Below, one piece after another: positions 34,843 to 43,675 of a stretch of DNA of 64,000 bases. The position numbers and the translations under genes were made by a program. Every line of letters starts with the position of its first letter. Positions within the stretch are counted from its first letter, which is position 1. The notes under the pieces were generated by a model. The model ran no database searches and was not told where the DNA came from. It saw only the letters and a program-made list of their open reading frames with translations. This DNA is from Variovorax sp. PBS-H4 (lineage in GTDB: Bacteria > Pseudomonadota > Gammaproteobacteria > Burkholderiales > Burkholderiaceae_C): assembly GCF_901827205.1 (NCBI RefSeq), contig NZ_LR594675.1, positions 5,264,001-5,328,000 on the forward strand, given 5' to 3'.

Positions 34843-35571
34843 TCAGCCGGCCAGGGCCCGCGCCTGCAGCGCGGTCAATTCAGCGATGCCCTTCTCGGCC
34901 AGCAGCAGCAACGCATTCATTTCGTCGCGCGAGAAAGCCGCCCCTTCGGCCGTGCCCTGCACTTCGACAAAATGCCCGGCGCCGGTCATCACCACGTTCA
35001 TGTCGGTGTCGCAGGCGGCATCTTCGATGTATTCAAGATCGAGCAGTGGCGTGCCTTGCACGATGCCGACGGACACCGCGGCGACGTGGCCCCGGATCGG
35101 CGAAGCCGCGAGGGTGCCGGCGGCCAGCAGCTTGGTGACCGCATCCTGCGCAGCCACGAAGGCGCCGGTAATGGCCGCGGTGCGCGTCCCGCCGTCGGCC
35201 TGGAGAACGTCGCAGTCGAGATGGATGGTGCGTTCGCCGAGAGCGGCGAGGTCGAAGACGGCGCGCATCGAACGGCCGATAAGCCGCTGGATCTCCTGCG
35301 TGCGGCCACTCTGCTTGCCGCGCGCGGCCTCGCGGTCGCTGCGCGTATGGGTGGCCCGCGGCAGCATGCCGTACTCGGCCGTGACCCAGCCCTCGCCGCT
35401 GCCGCGCTTGTGCGGGGGCACCTTTTCCTCGACGGAGGCGGTGCAGAGCACGCGCGTCTGGCCAAACTCGATCAGCACCGAGCCTTCGGCATGGATGGTG
35501 AACCCACGGGTGATGCGTACGGGACGCAGCTGGTCAGCAGCACGGTCGCCGCTTCGTACGAAAACTGTCAT
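34843..35571 (-). CDS. rph: Ribonuclease PH
   Basis: The gene encodes a 242-residue phosphorolytic 3'-5' exoribonuclease that trims tRNA 3' ends. Signatures are RSGDRAADQLRPVRI at the start, GSVLIEFGQTRVLCTASVE, EGWVTAEYGMLPRATHTR, GRTQEIQRLIGRSMRA and LDCDVLQADGGTRTAAITG with the catalytic aspartates. I start at the ATG at 35571, since the sequence before it is not family-like. It is 30 bases upstream of the chosen rdgB start and should share its transcript. Confidence 0.97.
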   Translation of the reverse strand: MTVFVRSGDRAADQLRPVRITRGFTIHAEGSVLIEFGQTRVLCTASVEEKVPPHKRGSGEGWVTAEYGMLPRATHTRSDREAARGKQSGRTQEIQRLIGRSMRAVFDLAALGERTIHLDCDVLQADGGTRTAAITGAFVAAQDAVTKLLAAGTLAASPIRGHVAAVSVGIVQGTPLLDLEYIEDAACDTDMNVVMTGAGHFVEVQGTAEGAAFSRDEMNALLLLAEKGIAELTALQARALAG

Positions 35572-35596
35572 GTCAACCCAGCAAAAGTGGAACGGA

Positions 35597-36511
35597 TCAG
35601 GACTTGCGCGCTGCGGAGGAGCGCTTGATGGCTTCGTTGATCTCGGCGATCGACCGCTCGATGGCGTCTTCGTCGAGATCATCGAGCTCGCTGTCGGATG
35701 GCATGCCCGCCTGGATGGTGGAGGCAAAGACGCCATCGCTGATGCTGTCGGTGGATACGCCGCGGGTCTGGCCTGTCGCGTCCGGCGTCTCCCATTCGAG
35801 CGCGATCAGCGTGACGTTGTCGCTGTGGGTGCCGCCGTTGCGCAGGGCCATTTCGGCGAGATCGGGCGCCACGTCTGACACGGGCTTGCCGGAGGACAGC
35901 ATGCGCACGAGCAGACTCTCGTCCAGCACGCTCCAAAGGCCATCGGAGCACAGCATGATGCGATCGCCCCGTTGCAGCTGCAACGGAGCCGAGATGTCGA
36001 ACAAGGGGGTGGTCGGCGATCCCAGGCAGGTCAGCAGCAGGTTGCGGTTGACGATCTCGGCGCCCGTGGCCCCGCCCGTACGCGGCCGCTCGGCGTGGGA
36101 GTGGTCGCGCGTGCGGGTCAGCAGCTCGCCGTCGCGAACCACATAGAGGCGGGAGTCTCCGCAGTGGATCCAGGTCGCGGTAGTGCCTTGCAGGACCGCC
36201 ACCACGACGGTCGTGCGCGGGGTATCGAGCATGCCCTTGTTGCCCGCGTATCGCATGATCTGCTGGTGCGCGGCCATGACAGACGCCGTGAGGAAGGCCT
36301 TCACATCCTTCACCATCGGCCGCGCCTCGCGCTGGTACAGCGCTGCGATGGTTTGCAGCGCCAACTGGGCAGCCACCTCGCCTTCGGGATGCCCGCCCAT
36401 GCCGTCTGCCAGAACGAACAGGCCGGATTCGCGCGTGTAGCAATAGCCCATGCGGTCTTCGTTCTTGAGACGGCCGCCCTTGCGGCTGACTTGAAAGACG
36501 GAAAATTTCAC
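35597..36511 (-). CDS. PP2C-type serine/threonine phosphatase
   Basis: The gene encodes a 304-residue PPM-family phosphatase. The metal-binding aspartates lie in RLKNEDRMGYCY, LFVLADGMGGHPEGEVAA, RIMLCSDGLWSVLDE and GGTHSDNVTLIALE, so both Mn/Mg sites are complete. I take GTG at 36511 as the start, with AGGCGGG upstream; the protein then begins VKFSVFQVSRKGGR. An acidic tail (ELDDLDEDAIERSIAEI) follows the domain. The next gene upstream on the same strand encodes a Ser/Thr kinase, so the two probably form an opposing kinase-phosphatase pair. Confidence 0.94.
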   Translation of the reverse strand: MKFSVFQVSRKGGRLKNEDRMGYCYTRESGLFVLADGMGGHPEGEVAAQLALQTIAALYQREARPMVKDVKAFLTASVMAAHQQIMRYAGNKGMLDTPRTTVVVAVLQGTTATWIHCGDSRLYVVRDGELLTRTRDHSHAERPRTGGATGAEIVNRNLLLTCLGSPTTPLFDISAPLQLQRGDRIMLCSDGLWSVLDESLLVRMLSSGKPVSDVAPDLAEMALRNGGTHSDNVTLIALEWETPDATGQTRGVSTDSISDGVFASTIQAGMPSDSELDDLDEDAIERSIAEINEAIKRSSAARKS

Positions 36512-36548
36512 AGCGCCCGCCTGAGGAAGTAAGCAACGTGGGAGGTCA

Positions 36549-37556
36549 TCATGCCGGACGGGTAGTCGGAGCCGCCGCTTTGGGGAGGCCCTTCTTCTCG
36601 AAGGAGCGCATGTTGTCGATCGACAGCCGCACCTTCTCACTTACCGTGAGCTTGGTGTAGCGACGCTCGCCTTCGCGGCTGAGCTCCTTCTGCAGGGCAA
36701 AAACCGATTGCGGCCGCGACAGCGGGTCGAGCGACATGCACCACTCGACCACCTCGATCAGGTTGTCCGAATAGATGCCGCGCAGGCGCGAGAGCGACAG
36801 GCCGAGCCGATCCTTCTCGATGCGCTGCGGCGCATCGTTGGGCGGATAGCCCTGCATGCAGGCATAGATGCAGGCGCCGATGGCGTAGATGTCGGTCCAG
36901 GGACCCATGGAGGAATCGCGGCGGTACATTTCGGGCGCGGCGAAACCGGGGGTGTACATCGGGCGGATGAAGTTGCCTTCCTTGGAGAGCACTTCGCGCG
37001 CGGCGCCGAAGTCGATCATCACGGCGCGATCGTCATCGGTCACAAAAATGTTGGCGGGCTTGATGTCCAGATGGAGCATCTTGTGCTGGTGCACGATTCG
37101 CAAGCCGCGCAGGATCTCGTCGAATAGCGAGCGGATGGTGGATTCGCGGAAGACCTTCTGCTTCTTGAGGTCGCGGGCCGTCACGATGAAATCCTGCAAG
37201 GTGGCACCTTCCAGATAGTTCATGACCATGTAGACGGTCTCGTTCTCGCGGAAGAAGTTGAGCACGCTGACCACCGAGGCATGCGAGATCTGCGCGAGCG
37301 AGCGCCCTTCTTCGAAAAAGCTCTTGAGCCCCAAACGGTAAAGCGACAGTTTCTCAGGAGGGACCTGAGGTGCGAGTTCGCCGGTGCCGCGTGTCGCCAG
37401 CGAAGACGGGAGATACTCCTTGATCGCCACCTGCTGGCCGCTGTGGTCGACAGCGAGATAGACCACGCCGAACCCGCCTGCCGAGATGCGGCGCACGACG
37501 CGATAACCGCCGATGACCGTATCAGGCAACAAGGGCGAAGGTTTGACCTTTGACAT
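36549..37556 (-). CDS. Eukaryotic-like serine/threonine protein kinase
   Basis: The gene encodes a 335-residue cytosolic Hanks-type kinase with no membrane segment. The glycine loop is ISAGGFGVVYLA, the ATP lysine lies in VAIKEYLP, the catalytic loop is HLDIKPANI (leucine in place of the usual arginine of HRD), the metal motif is DFGAA and the activation segment ends YTPGFAAPE. The lack of the HRD arginine suggests control not requiring activation-loop phosphorylation. It precedes the PP2C gene by 37 bases and is divergent from yicC. Targets are unknown. Confidence 0.94.
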   Translation of the reverse strand: MSKVKPSPLLPDTVIGGYRVVRRISAGGFGVVYLAVDHSGQQVAIKEYLPSSLATRGTGELAPQVPPEKLSLYRLGLKSFFEEGRSLAQISHASVVSVLNFFRENETVYMVMNYLEGATLQDFIVTARDLKKQKVFRESTIRSLFDEILRGLRIVHQHKMLHLDIKPANIFVTDDDRAVMIDFGAAREVLSKEGNFIRPMYTPGFAAPEMYRRDSSMGPWTDIYAIGACIYACMQGYPPNDAPQRIEKDRLGLSLSRLRGIYSDNLIEVVEWCMSLDPLSRPQSVFALQKELSREGERRYTKLTVSEKVRLSIDNMRSFEKKGLPKAAAPTTRPA

Positions 37557-37648
37557 AATCCGGGAGTTTCGCCCGAAGGCGGGAGTGCGGCAAGCGAAGC
37601 AGATGCCGTTGTCTCGGGGCGTGCATACCAATTCAAGAGCGAGGCGCG

Positions 37649-38563
37649 ATGCCAGTTTACAGCATGACCGGCTATGCCAGCGGCCAGACCGCCGCGAGCG
37701 GCGGTCACCACGACGCCGAGCCGCGAACCGCCGGCGCGGGCCGGCTCGGCGTCGAGATCCGCTCGGTCAACAGCCGTTTTCTCGATCTCACTTTCAAGCT
37801 TCCGGAAGAGTTGCGCCAGCACGAGCCCATGCTGCGCGAGCTGCTGGCGCGCCAGCTCAAGCGCGGCAAGGTCGAGTTCCGCGCGGCAATCGAGAGCGGG
37901 GCCGCAGCGGGGATCGGTGAGCCCTCGACCAAGCTGCTTCAACGACTCAACGGGCTGCAGGACAGCGTCCGGGCCTGGTTGCCGGCCGCGCGCGAGCTCA
38001 GCGTGGCCGACGTGTTGCGCCTGGCGGCCGGTGACACCGCAGCTCGCAGCGATTGGGGCCCGGAGCTTTCCGGGCTGGCGACGAAGACGCTCAAGGGCCT
38101 GATGACCGCGCGTGAACGCGAGGGCGCACGGCTGGCCACGATGCTGCAGGAGCATCTCGGCCACCTGCGCGCCCTGGTTGCGCAGGCGCTGCCGCTCGTT
38201 CCGCAGCTGGTCGAGCAGCAGCGCAACCGCTTCCTGGAACGCTGGCAGGAAGCCCTGGGCGCGAGCGGCGGCGCGCCGCCGGAAGCCGCCCAGGACCGCG
38301 CGCTGGCGGAAGCCACCGCCTTTGCAATTCGCATCGACGTGGCGGAAGAACTCACGCGCCTCGGTTCGCACCTGGACGAAATCGAACGTCTGGTAAAAAA
38401 AGGAGGCGAAATCGGCAAGCGCCTCGACTTCCTGATCCAGGAGCTGCATCGCGAAGCGAACACCCTCGGATCCAAGTCGGCAACGCTGGAGCTCACCCGC
38501 ATCGGCGTGGACATGAAGGTGCTGGTCGAACAGATGCGCGAGCAAGTTCAGAACATCGAGTGA
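37649..38563 (+). CDS. yicC: YicC-family endoribonuclease
   Basis: The gene encodes a 304-residue YicC/YloC protein. The N-terminus PVYSMTGYASGQ, then LGVEIRSVNSRFLDLTFKLPEEL, and the C-terminal DUF1732 part RIDVAEELTRLGSHLDEI and LDFLIQELHREANTLGSKS are the family marks. YicC of E. coli is an RNase that acts on the small RNA RyhB. Position before gmk and rpoZ is the standard arrangement. An alanine-rich insert of about 15 residues near residue 20 is lineage-specific. Confidence 0.95.
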   Translation: MPVYSMTGYASGQTAASGGHHDAEPRTAGAGRLGVEIRSVNSRFLDLTFKLPEELRQHEPMLRELLARQLKRGKVEFRAAIESGAAAGIGEPSTKLLQRLNGLQDSVRAWLPAARELSVADVLRLAAGDTAARSDWGPELSGLATKTLKGLMTAREREGARLATMLQEHLGHLRALVAQALPLVPQLVEQQRNRFLERWQEALGASGGAPPEAAQDRALAEATAFAIRIDVAEELTRLGSHLDEIERLVKKGGEIGKRLDFLIQELHREANTLGSKSATLELTRIGVDMKVLVEQMREQVQNIE

Positions 38564-38592
38564 CAGGAAAACAGGGAACAGGGAACGCGCGA

Positions 38593-39213
38593 ATGGACTA
38601 TCCCGGCAACATCTTCGTGGTTGCGGCGCCGAGCGGCGCCGGCAAGTCGAGCTTGGTCAAGGCCCTGATGGAGCTGGACTCTGCGGTGCAGCCGTCGGTG
38701 TCGCACACCACACGAGCACCGCGTGGCCAGGAAAAGCACGGCCGCGAATACTTCTTTGTGCCGCATTCGGAATTCGACGCGATGGTGGCGGCCGATGCCT
38801 TCGTCGAATGGGCCCATGTGCACGGACAGCGCTATGGCACCTCGAAGAAGGCGATCGAGGATCGCATCGCCCAAGGTGCCGACGTCATCCTGGAGATCGA
38901 CTTTCAGGGTGCTATCCAGATCCGCAAGACCTTTTCCAATGCGGTGATGATCTTCATCCTGCCACCGAGCTGGGAAGAGCTGCGGTCCCGGCTCGAACGG
39001 CGCGGCGAGGACAGCGCCGAGGTGATCGAACTGCGTCTGCGGAACGCCGCCGAAGAGATGGCACGCGCCAATGAATTCGACTTCGTTATAATCAATGAGT
39101 TATTTGAGCGTGCGCTTTTTGACCTGAAGGCGATTGTCCACGCTCAGCGGCTTCGGTATTCCGCACAGCGCCGCGCGCGTGCCGACACCTTCGCCGCCCT
39201 GAACATCCCCTGA
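38593..39213 (+). CDS. gmk: Guanylate kinase
   Basis: The gene encodes a 206-residue kinase converting GMP to GDP. The P-loop is APSGAGKSSLVKAL at residues 12-25, followed by the GMP-binding VSHTTRAPRGQE.HGREYFFV, HGQRYGTSKKAIE and IDFQGAIQIRK. I start at ATG 38593, with AGGGAA upstream, rather than at 38560. The gene lies between yicC and rpoZ as in most proteobacteria, linking guanine nucleotide supply with the ppGpp synthetase gene two genes on. Confidence 0.97.
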   Translation: MDYPGNIFVVAAPSGAGKSSLVKALMELDSAVQPSVSHTTRAPRGQEKHGREYFFVPHSEFDAMVAADAFVEWAHVHGQRYGTSKKAIEDRIAQGADVILEIDFQGAIQIRKTFSNAVMIFILPPSWEELRSRLERRGEDSAEVIELRLRNAAEEMARANEFDFVIINELFERALFDLKAIVHAQRLRYSAQRRARADTFAALNIP

Positions 39214-39250
39214 TTCCTACCAGGCCTCGCCTGTAAGCCGAAAGACCCAA

Positions 39251-39454
39251 ATGGCCCGCATCACCGTCGAAGATTGCCTGCAACACATCCCGAACCGGTT
39301 CCAGCTCGTTCTGGCCGCCACCTACCGGGCGCGCATGCTGAGCCAGGGCCATGCGCCGAAGATCGAGAGCAAGAACAAGCCTGGCGTGACGGCCCTGCGA
39401 GAAATTGCCGAAGGCAAGATCGGGCTCGAAATGCTCAAGAAAGTCCCAGGTTGA
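39251..39454 (+). CDS. rpoZ: RNA polymerase omega subunit
   Basis: The gene encodes the 67-residue omega subunit, which helps assemble RNA polymerase and forms part of one ppGpp site. MARITVEDCLQHIPNRFQLVLAA and ARMLSQGHAP are family-typical, and KPGVTALREIAEGKIG closes the protein. It lies 37 bases after gmk and is followed by an intrinsic terminator before spoT. Confidence 0.98.
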   Translation: MARITVEDCLQHIPNRFQLVLAATYRARMLSQGHAPKIESKNKPGVTALREIAEGKIGLEMLKKVPG

Positions 39455-39477
39455 GCTGACGCAGCCCTGCAACAAAT

Positions 39478-39502
39478 AAGCACCGCAACGCGGTGCTTTT
39501 TT
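39478..39502 (+). terminator. Intrinsic terminator after rpoZ
   Basis: GCACCGC (39480-39486) pairs with GCGGTGC (39490-39496) around AAC and is followed directly by six T residues (39497-39502). It ends the yicC-gmk-rpoZ transcript 24 bases after rpoZ, so spoT needs read-through or its own promoter. Confidence 0.9.
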
Positions 39503-39547
39503 ATTGCACAAAGACATCTGACCAGTCGCCAAGCTAAAGTGACAAGC

Positions 39548-41803
39548 ATGAGCGCGGTTGTCAAGCCCCAATCAGGTGCCCCGAAAGGCACACCCCGGCC
39601 GAGTCCGGCGGCGCTGAATGCAGCTGCCGCCAGCTTCGCCGCGCTCACGGATCGCCTCGACTACCTGAGCGCAGAAGACGTCGAGCAGGTTCGCCGCGCC
39701 TACCGTTTTGCCGATGAGGCCCATTTGGGCCAGCTGCGCAACAGCGGTGAACCCTACATCACCCATCCGATCGCCGTGGCCGCTCAGTGCGCGGAGTGGA
39801 AGCTCGACGCGCAGGCGCTGATGGCAGCGCTCCTGCACGACGCGATCGAGGATTGCGGCGTCACCAAGTCGGAGCTGATCGAGCGCTTTGGCGCGCCGGT
39901 CGCTGAATTGGTCGACGGCCTCACCAAGCTCGACAAGCTGCGCTTCAACACGCGCGAGGAGAACCAGGCCGAGTCGTTTCGCAAGATGCTGCTGGCGATG
40001 GCGCGGGACGTACGCGTCATCCTGGTCAAACTGGCCGACCGCACGCACAACATGCGGACGCTTGAGGACGCCCCCCGCGAGAAATGGGCCCGGATCTCCA
40101 GCGAGACGCTCGAGATCTATGCCCCGATTGCGCACCGGCTCGGGCTCAACCAGACCTACCGCGAACTGCAGGACCTGTCCTTCCGCCACCTGCGGCCCTG
40201 GCGCTACGCGATTCTCGCGAAGGCCGTCGCCAAGGCCCGCGGCCGGCGCCGCGACCTGATCCAGAAGGTGCAGCAGGAACTGGAAACCGCCTTCGCTGCA
40301 GCCAGCATGAGCGTGCGGATCGCAGGTCGCGAAAAGACGCTCTATTCCATCTACCGCAAGATGGAAGAAAAACACCTGAGCTTCGCCCAGGTGACCGACA
40401 TCTACGGCTTTCGCCTCATCGTGCCGTCGGTGATCGCCTGCTATACCGGGCTGGGCATCCTGCACCAGATGTACAAGCCGTTGCCGGGCAAGTTCAAGGA
40501 CCACATCGCCATCGCGAAGCTGAACGGCTACCAGTCGCTGCACACAACGCTGGTGGGGCCGGCCGGCGTGAGCGTCGAATTCCAGCTGCGCACCGAAGCC
40601 ATGCACGTGGTGGCCGAGTCCGGGGTGGCCGCCCACTGGCTCTACAAGGCGGCCGAACCGAGCGCGGCGACGGGCGAACGGCTGGGGACCAAGTGGCTGC
40701 AGTCCCTGCTCGATATCCAGGACGAAACACGGGACGCTGCCGAATTCTGGGACCACGTCAAGGTCGATCTCTTCCCCGACGCGGTCTACGTCTTCACCCC
40801 AAAGAGCCAGATCCTGGCGCTGCCGCGCGGCGCGACGGTCGTCGACTTCGCGTACGCCATCCACAGCAACATCGGCGACCACACTTCGGCCGCTCGAATC
40901 AATGGCGACCAGGTTCCGCTTCGTACCGAGCTCAAGAATGGCGATGTGGTGGAAGTCATAACCGCACCCGTTTCAACGCCGAATCCGGCGTGGCTGGGCT
41001 TCGTGCGCACCGGCAGGGCACGCTCGAAGATCCGGCACTACCTCAAGACCCTGGCGCACGCCGAGTCGGAAGGGCTGGGTGAAAAGCTGCTTGCGCAGGC
41101 CCTGCGCGCCGAGGGTCTCGGGAACCTGCCGGAAGACAACGACGAGCACCAGCAAATCTGGGAAAAGCTCCTGCGCTTCACCGGCAACCGCACGCGCTCG
41201 GAGCTGCTGACCGACATCGGCCTGGGAAAGCGCATCGCCACCATCGTCGCCAAGCGGCTGATGGCGCTGCTGGCAGAGCGCGGCGAGAAGCCCGACGCCC
41301 TGATGCTGAGCCGCGAGCGCTTCACAGCCCACGAGGCCGTCTCCCAGGGCGCCGTTACGTTGGACGGCAGCGAGAACTCCTCGGTGCGCTTCGCACTCTG
41401 CTGTCGGCCCATTCCCGACGATCCCATCGTGGGTTACCTCGGCCATGGAGAAGGCCTGGTGGTGCATACCGAAGCTTGCGGCGTCGGCCAGCGCCTGCGG
41501 CACAAGGACAGCGAACGGTTCTTCGCCGTCGAATGGGCGGACGAACCGGTGCGCACTTTCGAGACCGGCGTGGTCATCACGGTGCGCAACGACAAGGGTG
41601 TCCTGGCGCGCGTCGCCGCCACGCTGGCGGATGCCGAGGCCGACATCACGCACGTGGAGATGGCCGACGAGACGCCGCAGGACTCCACCGACCTGCGCTT
41701 CGTGATTGCGGTGCGGGACCGCACCCATCTTGAAGCCGTACTGCGGGCGGCGCGGCGCACTCCCTCCGTGCTCGCCGCAGCGCGGACCGTTCCGGCGCCC
41801 TGA
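39548..41803 (+). CDS. spoT: Bifunctional (p)ppGpp synthetase/hydrolase
   Basis: The gene encodes a 751-residue RelA/SpoT homologue. The HD hydrolase domain (about 40-190) is intact, with ALLHDAIED and VKLADRTHNMRTL. The synthetase domain (about 240-370) carries SIYRKMEEKHLSF and GYQSLHTTL, the RxKD-like type of bifunctional enzymes rather than the EXDD type of RelA. TGS (YVFTPKSQILALPRGATVVDFAY), a helical/zinc-finger-like part and a C-terminal ACT domain follow. ATG 39548 is used; GTG at 39539 is possible. Neighbours gmk and rpoZ are the standard context. Confidence 0.96.
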   Translation: MSAVVKPQSGAPKGTPRPSPAALNAAAASFAALTDRLDYLSAEDVEQVRRAYRFADEAHLGQLRNSGEPYITHPIAVAAQCAEWKLDAQALMAALLHDAIEDCGVTKSELIERFGAPVAELVDGLTKLDKLRFNTREENQAESFRKMLLAMARDVRVILVKLADRTHNMRTLEDAPREKWARISSETLEIYAPIAHRLGLNQTYRELQDLSFRHLRPWRYAILAKAVAKARGRRRDLIQKVQQELETAFAAASMSVRIAGREKTLYSIYRKMEEKHLSFAQVTDIYGFRLIVPSVIACYTGLGILHQMYKPLPGKFKDHIAIAKLNGYQSLHTTLVGPAGVSVEFQLRTEAMHVVAESGVAAHWLYKAAEPSAATGERLGTKWLQSLLDIQDETRDAAEFWDHVKVDLFPDAVYVFTPKSQILALPRGATVVDFAYAIHSNIGDHTSAARINGDQVPLRTELKNGDVVEVITAPVSTPNPAWLGFVRTGRARSKIRHYLKTLAHAESEGLGEKLLAQALRAEGLGNLPEDNDEHQQIWEKLLRFTGNRTRSELLTDIGLGKRIATIVAKRLMALLAERGEKPDALMLSRERFTAHEAVSQGAVTLDGSENSSVRFALCCRPIPDDPIVGYLGHGEGLVVHTEACGVGQRLRHKDSERFFAVEWADEPVRTFETGVVITVRNDKGVLARVAATLADAEADITHVEMADETPQDSTDLRFVIAVRDRTHLEAVLRAARRTPSVLAAARTVPAP

Positions 41804-41806
41804 GCC

Positions 41807-42379
41807 TCAGCCCGCCGCGGGCGACGCCGGTGGATAGCTGACCGACAGCACCTCGATCTCGTGCACGCCCCCGGGCGTCGCCAGCTTGACCACATCGCCT
41901 TCACGCGCCTTCAGCAGTGCCCTGGCGATCGGGGAAATCCAGCTCACCTGCCCGTGCGCGCTCTCGGCTTCATCGATGCCCATGATGGTCAGCTCCCGCT
42001 CGTCGCCGGTCTCGTCAGCGTAGCGAACCGTGGCACCGAAGAAGATCTGATCGCGGCCATGGTGGACCGAGGGGTCCGTCACCTCGGCCACCTCGAGGCG
42101 CTTCGTCAGGAAGCGGATGCGCCGGTCGATCTCGCGCAGGCGCTTCTTCCCGTAAAGGTAGTCGCCATTCTCGGATCGGTCGCCGTTCTTGGCCGCCCAG
42201 TGAACCGCCTCGACCACCTTGGGCCGCTCGACGTCCATCAACGCAAGCAACTCGTCGCGCAGACGCGCATAACCTTGCGGGGTAATGTAGTTCTTGCCGC
42301 CGACGGGAAGCGGCGGCATGCCGGCCGTGCCGTCGTCGTCATCGTCCGCGTCGTTCTCTTTGGTGAATGCCTTGCTCAT
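41807..42379 (-). CDS. greB: Transcription elongation factor GreB
   Basis: The gene encodes a 190-residue GreA/GreB factor that stimulates transcript cleavage in backtracked RNA polymerase. The coiled-coil N-terminal domain contains NYITPQGYARLRDEL and NGDRSENGDYLYGKKRLREIDRRIRFL with the acidic DxxE tip (DRSENGD); the C-terminal FKBP-like domain is GATVRYADETGDERELTI and ISWISPIARALL-like (here VSWISPIARALLKA). The acidic run DADDDDDGTAG near the N-terminus is an odd extension. It is convergent with spoT, stops four bases apart. Confidence 0.96.
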   Translation of the reverse strand: MSKAFTKENDADDDDDGTAGMPPLPVGGKNYITPQGYARLRDELLALMDVERPKVVEAVHWAAKNGDRSENGDYLYGKKRLREIDRRIRFLTKRLEVAEVTDPSVHHGRDQIFFGATVRYADETGDERELTIMGIDEAESAHGQVSWISPIARALLKAREGDVVKLATPGGVHEIEVLSVSYPPASPAAG

Positions 42380-42570
42380 GGCTTGAAGCTCCAAAGGAAG
42401 CCTGCAACTCTCGCGGCAGGTTTTTCTTGATCAGAGTGCGGTTGCGGTTCGAACCCCACGGTCCCTCGGTTCGTAGGCAGCGCCGCTCTCGCGAGGCGCT
42501 GATTTTATGGAGCGGAGCAAAAGGTACGGCGCCCACCCGCGCTGCCGCCGACTCCTACCTCCTGGATCGC
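42380..42570. other. greB upstream region
   Basis: About 190 bases between greB and the duplicated leader. Two weak hairpins are present, CCTGC/GCAGG followed by TTTTT and AGCGCC/GGCGCT near 42478-42500; neither is clearly a terminator for a plus-strand gene. The greB promoter reading leftward must lie here. Confidence 0.35.
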
Positions 42571-42697
42571 GACACCCGGATCGGCATGGACTCCATGCCG
42601 GGAAAGCATTTCCGCCGCTCTCACCCCGTTGCTAACCTCTCCTCGAGTCACATGACTGCCAGAGGAGACAGTCGCATGAACAGGCGAAACACGATCG
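42571..42697 (+). repeat. Duplicated Bug-gene leader, copy 1
   Basis: These 127 bases repeat the leader and first codons of the Bug gene at 51211-51337 with about nine mismatches. Included are the inverted repeat CGGCATGG-ACT-CCATGCCG, the stretch TTGCTAACCTCTCCTCGAG, AGTCACATGACT, an AGGAGA ribosome site and the start MNRRN. Similarity stops a few codons into the gene, so this is a truncated copy. Confidence 0.9.
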
Positions 42698-42726
42698 AAC
42701 TGAGATCCTCTTCAGAAACAACATGA
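42676..42726 (+). pseudogene. Truncated Bug signal-peptide start, 16 codons
   Basis: The duplicated leader keeps its AGGAGA site and ATG and encodes MNRRNTIELRSSSETT before a stop. The first residues MNRRN equal those of the Bug protein at 51316, then the similarity ends. The stop codon overlaps the ATG of the next gene in an ATGA (42723-42726), so the remnant could still act as a translational lead-in for that gene. Confidence 0.6.
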
Positions 42727-43661
42727 AAATTGCCGTCGTCGGAGCCACCGGAAGAATCGGTGCCCAACTCACCCAAAAGCTGCTGCGTGCGGGCCACCAG
42801 GTCAGGGCCCTCTCGCGGGGCGGTCCGTCCCTCGACGCATTGGCACAGGCCGGTGCGGAGCCATTCTTGGGAAGCTTCGACACGGGCGCAGGAGAACTCG
42901 GCAAATTCTTCCAAGGCGCGGATGCCGCCTTCCTGATGGTGAAGACCGACTGGGCCAGCGACATCCACGGGCACTATCCGGCGGTCGCACGCCGCTTCGT
43001 CGATGCGCTGCGCGATTCGCCGGTCCGGCTGGCCGTGAGCCTGACGGCCATCGGCTCTGAAGTGAAGGGTGGCACCGGCCACTTCGCCGGCTTCCACCAG
43101 CTCGATCAGAAGCTGAACGAGCTCGAGAACGTCGACCTGGTGCACTTGCGTGCCGGCTGGTTCATGGAGAACCTGCTGGCCTGGACGGGTGCCATCGCCA
43201 AGCATGGGCGCATCGGCTATTCGCTGGATCCCGACCTGAGGATGCCCTGGGTCGCCACGCATGACATCGCCGACCTGGCGGCCCATGAACTGAATCATCC
43301 CACGGGGGACAAGCGCATCGTCCGAGAGGTCGGTTCGGAAGACCTCTCCATGCCGGAGGTGGCGGCGATGATCAGCCGCGAGATCGGGCGCGCGGTGGAA
43401 TACCGGTTCATCGACAGGAACCGCAAGGACGTCGAGGCCAAGTTCCTTCAGAGGTTCGGTACCCGGGCGTTGTGGCTCTACGAGAACCAGACGCTTGCTG
43501 CGCTGAACGACGGCCGGGTGCGCTTCCATGGAAAGCGCCGGCCGCTGTCCACCGCGATGGAGAGCTTCCTTCGCAACACTTGGAAGCCGCACTACCTGGC
43601 GTCGCTCGCCAACCCACACGAGCCCGAGTCCTTCAACACGTGGTGCGCCCAGGCGGCCTGA
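42723..43661 (+). CDS. NmrA-like NAD(P)-binding protein (atypical SDR)
   Basis: The gene encodes a 312-residue Rossmann-fold protein. GATGRIGAQLTQKLL near the start is the nucleotide-binding motif of the NmrA/atypical SDR group; the rest (WFMENLLAWTGAIAKHG, LRMPWVATHDIADLA) follows the NmrA/HSCARG pattern. The canonical SDR catalytic YxxxK is not apparent, so it may be a redox sensor or an isoflavone-reductase-like enzyme. Expression appears to use the duplicated Bug leader just upstream. It precedes the meta-pathway genes by 14 bases and may be co-transcribed. Confidence 0.85.
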   Translation: MKIAVVGATGRIGAQLTQKLLRAGHQVRALSRGGPSLDALAQAGAEPFLGSFDTGAGELGKFFQGADAAFLMVKTDWASDIHGHYPAVARRFVDALRDSPVRLAVSLTAIGSEVKGGTGHFAGFHQLDQKLNELENVDLVHLRAGWFMENLLAWTGAIAKHGRIGYSLDPDLRMPWVATHDIADLAAHELNHPTGDKRIVREVGSEDLSMPEVAAMISREIGRAVEYRFIDRNRKDVEAKFLQRFGTRALWLYENQTLAALNDGRVRFHGKRRPLSTAMESFLRNTWKPHYLASLANPHEPESFNTWCAQAA

Positions 43662-43675
43662 AACAGAAACCATCC

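Noticed and set aside
42380..42510. A possible tRNA or terminator upstream of greB, because of GGTTCGAACCCC-like sequence and hairpins with T runs
   Set aside because: No cloverleaf can be drawn around the T-arm-like string, and the hairpins are short and not placed after a plus-strand gene.
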